This document shows positions 1-11,500 of a stretch of DNA of 64,000 nucleotides, one piece after another. The stretch covers positions 107,656,324 through 107,720,323 of the forward strand of contig CM037876.1 of NCBI GenBank assembly GCA_021292165.1, read 5' to 3'. Origin of the DNA: Shinisaurus crocodilurus (taxonomy: Eukaryota; Chordata; Lepidosauria; Squamata; Shinisauridae). Numbering within the stretch: the stretch's first letter is position 1; the number at the start of each line of letters is the position of its first letter. The notes below the pieces were generated by a model. It saw only the letters and a list, made by a program, of their open reading frames with translations. It did not search any database and had not been told where the DNA came from. The translations under genes were made by a program, and so were the position numbers.

Positions 1-1470
1 ACCAAGAAGGCCTTCTGCCTTGTTGCCACCTTCTGAGCCTCCTTTGGATGAGACACCTGAAGGAGGGCTTCAAAAACAGCCCCATGTAGAGCACATTGCA
101 GCAATCTGAGTTGCAGGTTACCAGAGTGTAGATGATTGAAGCCAGGTTATCCCTGTCGGGGTGTAGCTGGGCCACCAACTGAAGCCAGTAGAAGGCACTC
201 CATGCCACGGAGGCCACCTAAGCCTAAAGTGACAAAAGGAGAAATAGATCTGTGTGTCATCAGTATACTGGTGATGCATCAGTATACTGATGACAGCACA
301 CTCCAGAACCTCAGATGACCGCACTCAATGGTTTCATGTAGATGTTAAATAGCATGGAGGACAAAACCAACCTCTGTGGAACCCCAGACTGGAGAATCCA
401 TGGGGCCGAGCAATATTTCTTAAGCACCACTTTCTGGAGCCGATCATCCAAATAGTAGCAAAACCACTGCAAAGCAGTACCTCCCACTTCCAACTCAATC
501 ATCCCACAAGGATACAATGGTCGAGAATATTGAAAGCCACCAGATCAGGGAGAATCAACAAGGTCACATCTGCTCTGTCTCTCTCCTGACATAGGTCATC
601 ACACAGAGTGACCAAAGCTGTATTCGTGCCAAAATCCAGCCTGAACCCCAACTGAAAGGGAATCAGATAATTGGTCTCACCGAAGAGTGACTGGAGCTGG
701 TTGGCAGCCACCCATTCAAGGACCTTGCCCAGGAAAGGAACATTTACCACTAGCCTAGTTATTAAGATTTCCCAAATCCAGGGAGGGTCTCTTCAGGAGT
801 GATGCCTTTCAGGCATCCTGGAACCATCCCCTCTCGCAAGGAGGCATTGATCACCTCCCTGCCAGTTTTTATAAGCCAAGGGGGCAAGGATCCAATACAG
901 AAGTGGCTGCTCAAACCTACCCAAACACTTTGGTAAGAAAACTGGACAGGGCTATGCTCTGGATACCTCACCTGATTCACCTGCTGCAACACTGGAATGG
1001 AAGTCCTGGAGGATGCAAGAGATTTTATCCTGGAAATGTCTTACAGTGGGCTTCAGAGTCAGCGTCCTTAGGGCCAGCATATAAGCAGCCCCGGACAACC
1101 TTGAAAAGCTCCACTGGGCAGCACATAGAGGACTCAATAGAGGATTCATAGAGGATTCAAGAGAGATACTGTTTCTTTGCTGTCTCACTGTCCCCGAATA
1201 TAGTAACCACACACACACACGTGTGTTCAATTGCATCCACTAGTTTTTCTCCATCTGCACTCAAGCCATCTCCTATTTTGCGTCATCACTCTCAGCTCTG
1301 GAGCATAACATGGAGCTTTACAAGCTTTACTCTGGAGAGTGCACTCAGGAGCAATCATGTTAACTACCCAGGCCATTTCTGCATTCCACAGATTGACCGG
1401 GTTAGAGCCAGCCATATCAGCTGGACCCCCCACCCCACCAGCCCTGTGGAAGACATTCTGATCCATTAGG
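1..1470 (-). mobile_element. Degenerate L2/CR1-like LINE, cut by the left window edge
   Basis: Successive minus-strand frames keep pieces of a LINE reverse transcriptase. An FLGKVLEWVAANQLQ block and a GFRLDFGTNTALV block lie near 499-750. Between 311 and 517 there is a GTALQWF block followed by SGVPQ and LFNIYMKPL. A degraded catalytic block, HQYTDDTQIYFSF, lies near 240-290. Several frameshifts separate the pieces, so no protein is made. Bases 1-118 resemble 3' UTR sequence of the same family, seen again near 15.2-15.7 kb. The family call rests on RT motif order; L2 versus another CR1-group clade is inference. Confidence 0.75.
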
Positions 1471-1758
1471 CTCCGGGGTGGACCATCTTAATAGGTCCCC
1501 CACCCTTGCAGAGGGGAAAAGCCGCCATACGTCTAAACCTAAGCAGGTGATATTCTGACCATGAGAAAGGGACTGATTCAAAGTCCCCCACTTTCAGATC
1601 ACTATCTCCATGCTGAAAGCTGAAAAAAAACAAGTCTAGAGTATGCCTCACTACATGCATTAGAGACACCTGAGAACAGTATTTTAGAACTTAAACCCTT
1701 GCAATATTAGTATATTATTATTAACCCCATAATGGCCAGGACCCAACCAGAACAGAAA

Positions 1759-1998
1759 GGCCCAGAACGCCAACTTCTAAGTGAGCCAATCTACCAAATT
1801 CATCAGTCACACATGACTAGATAGGAATGATGCAATCAACCACAAACCATCCAAAAGAAACCATGTTCCAATACCCATTCAGGGCAATACTCCGTATACT
1901 GGAAAAATGGCCCGGAATGCCAATTTTCAAGTGAGCCAAACCAACCAAATTCACCAGTCACACATGACTAGATGGGAGTGATGCAATAAGCCATAAGC
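1759..1998. repeat. Two-copy tandem duplication, period about 150 bp
   Basis: Two blocks of about 87 bp, at 1759-1846 and 1911-1998, share a core that includes AGTGAGCCAA and CAGTCACACATGACTAGAT. They differ at roughly one base in six to eight, so the duplication is old. No coding potential is seen. Confidence 0.6.
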
Positions 1999-2238
1999 AA
2001 ACACTGTATTTGTGTGGAGCAATGTTTATGTGAACAGGAACCACCACTGGGAGTCCATGAAGTAGGAGCTATAAAAAATGCAGGCATGATCATAAAAACG
2101 ATTTATGGCATTCTCAGCATACTCCTCATGCTGTGGCAGTTTCTCTCAGTGATGCGGGCTGGAAATTTTTCCAGTGGTTTATTTTTCCATGAAAATTTTT
2201 CTATTTCATAAGTTCATTATTAGCAATGAATAGATGCC

Positions 2239-3257
2239 AAGTGCAAATACAGTTAATACAAGGAGAATCACGGTAATTATTACTATATCCACAAAGTGCC
2301 AACGCCGCCATGATTAAACTTACTTTTATCCATTTAATTAAACCTTTTACAAAATTATTTCTATACATAGTGATGTAACCCCATTTTTGCACAATAAACT
2401 GTGGTAAATTCCCGTCATTATTATTATTTACATACATTCTGGTAGTCTTAGAGGAATGTCTGCTGATACCTTATCCTTTTCTTCATCATTGAAAGCAAAT
2501 GTCCTAACAATTATTATACATGGCTCCAATCTCTGAACAGCTAATACAAGGAGAATCACGGTAATTATTACTATATCCACAAAGTGCCAATGCCGCCGTT
2601 GTATGATGTTTGTTTTGTAACACTGCAGAAATATTTTTGTGTTTTGGTGTAGCATTGACACTGATATACGGTAGTCTGTGAGAAACCCTTGAAGAAGATA
2701 ATGAACGAAACAAGAGGGGCAAACCGGTTTCTTGTCGGGCGTGCAGCAATCAGTACACTGGAAGCCTCTCCAAAGGAAAAATAGAAAAAGGCTCAAGCCA
2801 CCTGGGAAGAAAAACCAAAAGAAAAAATAAGGGAATTCTCAGGCGGTGGCCTTCTCAAAAGAAGAAACAGGGGAAGGCCTATGCCACTTTAAAAAGAAAA
2901 AACAAGAGAAAGGCTTCTACTAACTCTGTTAAAAAGACAACAAAGTTAGGACTTGGTATGCTAAAGCACATATGAGTAGATATATAAATTGTGTTACTTG
3001 TAATTGTAATATTTATTATTAAGTCCTCAAACTTGCATGTAAATTTATACGGTGTAACTTGAAATTCTAGCATTATCATTGTTAAGTCCTCAAATTTGAA
3101 TGTGAAAACATTAAGGTTTTATACTCAAAATGTTAGTATGTATTTAAAATTTCTTAAAAATATATAAATTTTTTTTGTAAAAGGTTTAATTAAATGGATA
3201 AAAGTAAGTTTAATCATGGCGGCATTGGCACTTTGTGGATAAAGTGCAAATACAGTG
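2239..3257. repeat. Unclassified AT-rich element with inverted ends and a flanking direct repeat
   Basis: AAGTGCAAATACAGT occurs at 2239-2253 and again in direct orientation at 3243-3257. Inside, the block around 2280-2350 (ATCCACAAAGTGCCAACG onward through AAACCTTTTAC) reappears in reverse complement at about 3175-3240. A third, direct copy of the left end lies at 2541-2600. This looks like a transposon-like unit with subterminal inverted repeats and a rearranged left side. No transposase is visible and the superfamily is unknown. Confidence 0.5.
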
Positions 3258-5459
3258 GCAGGCAAGCTTGGCAGTTTCAAAGTTGTAGATGAGTGATTGT
3301 CAACATATCATACACAGCTGTTTTGGTTGCCAAAATTTATTAGTGTTTCAAGAGTTTTCAGTACTTTTGGGGTTTTTCCCCCAATGTAAAGGAAGTACAT
3401 GCTACTGATTTTAATTTCTTTTACAACTATTCTAATAATAAAAAAAAGAAATTATAACACTTACATGACATTAAGTGTGCTTTAATTTCCCCTCTCAAAT
3501 ATTTCGGATCAAATACTTGTAGGGACAAAAAAATAACGGGGTATTTTATTTTTTTCTTGGCATGTTATTTTTTAAAGCTGTCTTGGTTAGTATGTACAAG
3601 GAAAATGAACCTGTTAAATTAGATTACATCAGGGCATCAGAAAATTTTACAAAGCAATGAATTAACCTAATTTGCAATTCAATTTTTTTCCAGAAAACCC
3701 ACACCACCAGTTTCTCTACATGGTTGTATGCAGACATAAATGATTACGTAGGGCAAATAAATGCGACTTGCGTATGGGAAGCAGCCCTAAAAATGCCTGG
3801 GGCTGCAGGTCCACTTGCTGGGGCCATTTGCATGACACAACAGCCCGCTGTGGGCTCTTTAACCCATGGTGAGGCCGCAGTGTGTGTGGCTGTCACTTTA
3901 AATATGCAATCCCTGCTTGGGGGTTGTCATGTCCTGTGAACCTGGTGAGTGTGGGTTATGCAAAATGGTTAAACCACCACTGTGTAACCCATGGCCTGCT
4001 TTAGGGTTATGCGAGGGTTGTTTAAAAATAACGCACGACGATCCAGTGTGCCATCCGAACCCGGTCACTATGTCACGATTTAGCAAACAGATATGTTCAG
4101 GTGCATTTTATGGGTAATCCATAAAAAACAAAGATGTTTCTGTTTCTAGCCTTGGTTCAAGGGTAGGAAGAGGGGCCTTGTAATCAAAAGTGATGTGGAT
4201 AAGGAAAAAGTGGATAAGCCTTACAAGATGCTCAGGATATATATCTGGGTGTTGTTCATTGGATAATGCAGGTGTGTGAGTGTGTGTACAATAAAAGTGT
4301 TCTGTAGGAAATTTGGTTTCTGAATGCAGGGTGGGAGTCTGTGATGTTATTCTCATTGAGGTGATGAACTTGCCCCTGGGTTGTATCACTTCAGGCTGCG
4401 GGTGCGGGTTCAGATGGCTGCGTGCTCTTCCACACAAAAATATTATCTGCACATAGAAAACTAGAGGTCGGGAAGTTATATTTAAACCAATTCTCTCTGT
4501 CATCTATCCACATAAAGTCTAGAAAAAATGACACAAGGATTTTATCATGTTAAAAAAAATTGTGTGAATAGCCCCCTCCAGTTATGGATGCAGGTTTCCG
4601 AACTATACAGTTTTTGTACTCTGGAGGATATTTAGCATTGTGCTATTTATTTTATTATTTTGAACATTTTTATCCTGCCTTTTCCAAAAGGGGAACAAGT
4701 TGCGTCATGGAAATATAAAAATATAAATATTCACTAATATTTTATGCATATACATATTGTATATAAAACAAAACATTTTTATTCACCAGTGTCAATATTT
4801 ATTTCATCATGTCAGGAGAAATCATTGTCCAAAAATATCTAGTAGCTGAAAGAACTTTTTAAAAACATATATTATACTGTTTACATTTAACAGATATTAA
4901 ATCTGGAATTCTGAAAGCAGCTGCTTTAAGCATCTGCTCACACTTAAAAATAAAAATATAAATGTGCAGGTACAATGCAGAATACTAGAGAGGATATATA
5001 GATTAAAAAACCATTTTCATTAACATCAATTAAAGCATATATTAAACAATAACCACATTTTGCCTCAGAGATGCATAAATCATGACAATTAATGGAAGTC
5101 AGAAACTTCTCTTCTGATCTGTGCTGTAAGAATTTTATGCTAACTCACTGTTAGTCACTGTTATAAAAAAAGAAACAGAAACTGGATGTCAGACCGCAGC
5201 TGTCATAACTGACACAGAAGTAATATTCAAGCAGCCCATTTCTGTGAGGCGTCATTTCCCTAAGACTTGACTAAATTACACAAGTGTCCTTAACTGTGCT
5301 GTCGCAGCCCTGGAAATGGGCTCAAGTGCATTTTCAAAGCTTTGTGCCTCTCAGCATTTCCTTCACAAAAATTCCCTTAATTTAACATGATCCTTCAGCT
5401 CATCAGATGAGGATTAAGCATCAAGGCCCTTCCTGGGCCACTCCAATATATTGTTCCAT
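3258..5459. other. Region downstream of ACOX3: 3' UTR and intergenic sequence
   Basis: No gene is recognisable. The part next to 5459 should hold the ACOX3 3' UTR. The nearest minus-strand AATAAA-like signals are AT-rich matches near 4646-4651 and 4780-4805, but no cleavage site can be fixed. Bases 3750-4080 hold a dispersed repeat with several AACCCA/TGGGTT words, related to the hairpin sequences near 35.3 and 48.9 kb. Confidence 0.4.
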
Positions 5460-5579
5460 TTACATTCTTGACCTCAGCCTCCCTACAACAGGTTTATTAC
5501 AGCAAAATTCTGGCCACCACGACGGCCTCTCCAACACCTTCTCGCCTTGAAGAACTGTACTCCACAGATTTTTATAAAG
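5460..5579 (-). CDS. ACOX3: ACOX3 coding exon 17 (terminal)
   Basis: Thirty-nine codons plus TAA at 5460-5462, beginning LYKNLW and ending GRLRSRM. The acceptor is a long pyrimidine tract ending CACCCAG. The final SRM tripeptide is a permitted variant of the C-terminal peroxisomal targeting signal; human ACOX3 ends SKL. Confidence 0.95.
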   Translation of the reverse strand, partial: LYKNLWSTVLQGEKVLERPSWWPEFCCNKPVVGRLRSRM

Positions 5580-8500
5580 CTGGGTGGGTGGGGGGGGGAG
5601 GAAACGAATAAGAGTGTTTTCAGTTACAGAAGGAGTTTTCAATCTTTTCAGACCTAGGGCCCACCTTTAACCCAAAGCTGCAGCATGGGGCCCTTTTACT
5701 GTACACACCTGTCTTTAACTCTTTCTAGACTGATCAAAGTGCATAGAGAGAATTCTGGCAGGTGCAATTTGTCATGCAGGGACGGTGGACCTGCTAAAAT
5801 TCCCTTTTCTATAGAATAATTGGAAGCAGGGGTGTGCATCAAATCCAGTACTGAACTGGGCTGATTCGGAAAGATCTGTAAAATGTCTGAATTGAAGTCG
5901 GGCTCCTCTGAAGAGCACCAAATCCGAATCTGAACCCTCCAGAAACTTTGTTTGCAATTCAGAGGGGAACAGAGACACAGATAATGTGTCTACAAAAATT
6001 GATACATTTCTCCCAAAGCTCTCCATATAAGGAAAATGCCAGGGTGGGAAGCAGGGTGACTGGCTTCTAGTGCAGTGTTCTCCAACCTTGGGTCCCCAGA
6101 TGTTTTTGGCCTACAACTCCCAGCATGCCCCAGCCACTGCTCTAAACAAAGAGCAGAGAACACTGCTCTAAACAAAGAAAATTGATTTATTGTGGACTGG
6201 TGCAGTTGTGGACTGGTGCAATTGCTTGATGGGCAAAATCTAAAATCAAGGTTTTAACGTTTTCTCTAGTTATTTTCTCCAAGCTGAGGCAACTCAAGTT
6301 CAAGAATCAGAAAGATTGAACTGTACAGCTGCAATTTGAAGTCACTGGAATTATTCTCAGCATCAGAACAAGACAACGCTCAGGCTGCTACTAGAATTTG
6401 ACCCTTACACCCCACACGCCAGTTTCTAGCTGCCACATAACTGTCTGAAAGCACAACATTCAAAAGGGACACAATAAACATGAGTTCGATGACGTTTTAC
6501 CTCTCCATCAGCCCTGCCAATTGGCGAGTTGAGAATGAAGTCAGGAGGAGCAATAACATCCACCAAAACCACAGCCTCTTGCTTCAGCTACTCGGAAAAA
6601 AAGAACACAAATTGGGTATTGCATTGAGGTTTCTATGGCTACCAATAAACTACAGAGCAGTAACATAATTGTTATGACAAACCACTAAGAGCAGTTTCAG
6701 GATTCTAATTTGGAAAGCTCCGTGACAGTGTCTATTTTTATTCTACTTTTCTTTCGGAGCAGCTTATTTAAATAGTTGAATTCATGCCTTCATTTTGCAA
6801 ATGAAGTTATCTACAGTTTATTTTACTGAAATGATAACATTTTCTTTCCCCCTTCTATAGTAATAAAAGTGTGACTTTTATATTCATTATTATTCCTCAT
6901 CATGATTATGCCTGTCATTACGATGGATGGAGTGTGTCTTTTTTTTTTTAATTTTTATTATACGGTCACGGACCCAACAAAAACAATATCGGACATCATT
7001 AAACGGATAAAAACACAATAATTAAATCATTATACAACAACAAACATTATTAAAACATGCACCAGTTTAAAACATCTTAAGATAACCAAAAACAAGATCC
7101 TGCTATAGAAGTTACATTTATGATGGAAGAATTGCCTTATGAGTCCTTAGTACAGAAAAAAGAAACTTAGCCACTGCCTCCGTTGTTGGTTTACACGTCC
7201 CTGCCAGGAAGTGTTTCAGGTACTGATCTGGTGACCTCCCAGGGCATTTCCTCATAATAGGGCCAAGAAGTCTGTTTCGTTCCTCCCTGTGGAGGCTGCA
7301 TTCAAAAAAATGGAGTGTGTGTGAAAGTATGTCTTCTCTATTGCAAGGATCCCTGGGAGGTGCACTGCACTGCTCTCTGTGGGATAGTCGTCAGCGGGGG
7401 CAGGCACCACCTGAGCTTTAGGGTGATGGCAGGTTCCTCCCTCATTGCAACCATATCGCCAAGTGCAGTGCATTATTTTTCTCAATAGGCAAGAAGGGCA
7501 ACCATTTGTTTAAAAGAAATAAAGGCATGTACTCTGGGACACGTTTGAGGTGCAGGATAGACCTTGTTCTCTCCCAACCACTGGGAATAAACTTGCTCCT
7601 ATTTGTATAGCCCCATCGTGGAATCGGTTTCTTGGGCAAGGTTAAATGTGACAGAATGATAGTAACTGGCCTTCTGGGCCTCCTCTTTACCATGTCATAT
7701 GATGTTCGCATAGCCATGCTGCTTTCCAAGTTTATCATAGGGTAAAGCTGGCTTTTCTCAGGGAATTAGCACCCCTGTATTTAGTTATTCGCTAAGCAAA
7801 CATTTTAAGGATGTCAAAGGGGAAGCTGTGAGAAAAAGAATGTTGACACACCCGTAGCTTCTGTGAACGTGAGTGGACATTTCGGCCAGGAGAAGAACAT
7901 TTATGTAGGGTGCAGCGTTGATGGGAAAGACAGGGGAAGCAAAGGTGCTCAGCAGACAGGGAGCCTGAGAGTGGGATGGAAGCCTGGTAGGTGTGGCTGG
8001 AGGCATAACACAGGGAATGGGCTGAGGAGCAAGGGACTAAGGAAAAACAGAGGGAGGAGGCAAAGGCCGAAAGCAGTGTTCTCCAACCTTGGGTCCCCAG
8101 ATGTTTTTGGCCTATAACTCCCAGCATGCCCCAGACAGCATAGGCCAAAAACATCTGGGGACCCAAGGTTGGAGAACACTGGCCTAAAGGAACGAGGACC
8201 TAAGGCAGGCAGCTCTACAAAGGAGGAGCCAAGGAGAAAGTGGATTGGGAAGGCTGGTAAAAAGTGAGAGGTTAGGCAAAGAAGCATTGAAGCCTAAGGC
8301 GACTGGTCTGGAGAGCTGAGATGGTAAGGATTGCACCCCACAGTCTGATTTGAACAAACTGGGCAAAATATTTGGTTGTGAATCTTCCAGTCTGTATGTA
8401 AATACAACTGATTAACTGTAATGGAGTTGCACTCCTTCAGAAGGACTTTCAGGGTGCTCCTGGACCGAGCATTGTCCTTGGATATCCAGGCGACACCAAT

Positions 8501-11500
8501 AGCTTAGGAGTGCTTTTTATCAGCTTCATTTTGTTCATCAGATGTGGCTTTACCAGGAGAAAATGAACCTGGGCCTCCATTTCTCATGCCCTAGTTACAG
8601 TGCTTTTTTTCTGGAGAAAAAGGTACCGGAACTCTTGGATTACATTTCCTCGGGAGTAGATGGCGATTAAATTGTAATGCAATTAATAGAAGAAAAGGTG
8701 CTGGAACTCAGTTCCGTTGAGTTCCACCAGAAAAAAAGCCCTGCCTAGTTATATCCTGACTGGACTACTGGACTACTGCACGTGGGTACAAATGATACTG
8801 CCAAGCGGAGTTACAAAGAAATCACGGCAGACTTTGAAGAGCTGGGAAGGGAACTCAAGAACTTCGGGGCCCAGATAGTTTTCTCATCCATCCTTCCAGT
8901 ACTTGGAAGAGGCATAGAAAGGGAAAGAAAAATACTCCGAGTGAATGACTGGCTACGAAGGTGGAGCCGACGTGAGGGATTTGGATTCTGGGACCACGGG
9001 CTACACTTCCTGGAAGATGGACTGCTGGCAAAGGATGGGTTGCACCTCACAAGGACTGGGAAGAATGTGTTTGGCCACAGCATGAGGAACTTAATCAGGA
9101 GGGCTTTAAACTGAATCCAACAGGGGAGGGAGACATAAACTCGGGGGTACCAATGGAAGAAGGCCTCTATGCCACAATGGAGAGAACAGCTCCAGCGGTG
9201 CCCATTGATAGTCTACCACAAAATGTAGGGGGAAAGTCGGACTATAAAGCACATAATCTTCAATGTCTCTATACTAATGCCAGGAGTATGGGCAATAAAC
9301 AAGACGAACTTGAACTCTTGATACATGAGGGCAAGTACGACTTGATAGGGATAACTGAAACCTGGTGGGATGACTCCCATGACTGGAATACAGCAATTGA
9401 AGGGTATAACTTGTTCAAAAGGAACAGAAGCAACAGAAAGGGAGGTGGAGTTGCACTGTATGTTAAAAATACGTATCTCTGCACAGAGATACAGGAAGAG
9501 GAGCTTGGCAGCCCCATTGAGAGCATCTGGGTTAAAATAAAGGGGGCAAAGAATAAAGCGAACATGGCGGTTGGAGTCTACTACCGACCACCCAATCAAG
9601 GAGAAGACGAGGATGGAACTTTTGAAAAGCAAATTGCCATTGTTTCAAGGAGGCACGATGTGGTAGTAATGGGGGACTTCAATTTCCCTGATATCTGTTG
9701 GGAGACTTATTCAGCCAAACATGGCCCCTCCAAGAAATTCCTGAGCTGTGCTGCTGATAACTTCCTCCTACAGAAAGTGGAGGAAGGAACTAGAGGATCG
9801 GCTATCCTTGACCTGATTCTAACCAACAGAGACGAGTTAGTGGATAAAGTGGCAGTTTCGGGAACTCTGGGGGAAAGTGACCATGTTATACTTGAGTTCT
9901 TGATTCTAACAGAAGCAAAAGCTGAGTGTAGCCAAACACGTACCCTGGATTTTAGGAAAGCCAATTTTAACAAACTCAGAACAATGATTAGTAAGATCCC
10001 ATGGCAAGTGACTCTCACGAGAAAGGGAGCCCAGGAGGGGTGGGAGTTTTTAAAAAAGGAAATTTTAAAGGCACAATTGCAAACAATTCCCACAAGGAGA
10101 AAAGGCAGAGGGCAACAGAAGAAGCCAATGTGGCTTCACAATAAACTCAAAGATGACCTGAAAACAAAAAAGGACACGTATAGGAAGTGGAAGGAAGGAC
10201 AGGCTACAGGGGAAGAGTACAGGCAGGTAGCACAGAACTGCAGGAATAGTGTCAGGAAGGCTAAAGCTGAGAATGAGCTAAGGTTAGCGAGGAATGCTAA
10301 AAGCAACAAAAAAGCTTTCTTCAGATACATGCACAGTAAAAGACAGAAGAAAGAACTGGTGGTTCAACTACGCAATGAGGATGGCAAATTGATAACAGAA
10401 GACAAAGAAAAGGCAGAAGTGTTCAATTCCTACTTCGGCTCGGTCTTCTCCCAAAAGAGGGTCTATGACCCCCCTGGCAAACCTGAAGTGCAGACTGAAG
10501 GGGCAGAATTGCAGCTTGAGATTGATAGGCAAATGGTCAAGGAGCACCTGATTACTCTGAACGAGTTTAAATCTCCAGGGCCTGATGAGCTGCATCCTAG
10601 AGTAATAAAGGAACTGGCAGAAGAACTCTCAGAACCACTGTCTATTATCTTTGAGAAATCATGGAGGACAGGTGAAGTGCCAGACGACTGGAGGAGGGCA
10701 AATGTTGTTCCCATCTTCAAAAAGGGCAAGAAGGAGGAACCTGGGAACTATAGGCCAGTCAGTCTGACATCAATCCCCGGGAAGATTTTTGAGCAGATTA
10801 TAAAGAAGTCAGTCTGCAAGCACCTTGAAAACAATGCAGTGATTACTAGAAGCCAGCATGGATTTGTCAAGAACAAATCCTGTCAGACTAATCTGATCTC
10901 ATTTTTTGATCGGGTAACCTCCCTTGTGGACTGTGGGAATGCTGTGGACATTATATACCTGGACTTCAGCAAAGCTTTCGACAAAGTGCCTCATGATATC
11001 CTGATTAGTAAGCTAGCTAAGAGTGGGCTAGATGGAACAACTATCAGGTGGATCCACAATTGGCTAAAGAATCGGACTCAAAGAGTGCTTATCAATGGTT
11101 CCTTCTCAAACTGGGGAGAGGTAACGAGCGGGGTACCACAGGGCTCGGTCCTGGGCCCGGTGCTCTTCAACATTTTTATTAATGACTTGGATCAGGAGGT
11201 ACAGGGAATGCTTATCAAATTTGCAGATGACACAAAGTTGGGTGGAACAGCTAATACTCTGGAAGACAGAAACAAAATTCAAAGTGACCTCGATAGGCTG
11301 GAGCGCTGGGCCGAAAACAACAGAATGAAATTTAATAGGGATAAATGCCAAGTGCTGCACCTAGGGAGAGGAAACCAAATGCAGAGTTACAGAATGGGGG
11401 ACACTTGGCTCAACAATACTACAAGTGAGAAGGATCTTGGAATTGTGGTAGATCACAAACTGAATATGAGCCAGCAATGCGATGTGGCTGCAAAGAAGGC

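Noticed and set aside
3724..3939. 71-codon plus-strand open frame
   Set aside because: It lies within a dispersed repeat, with no motifs or splice support.
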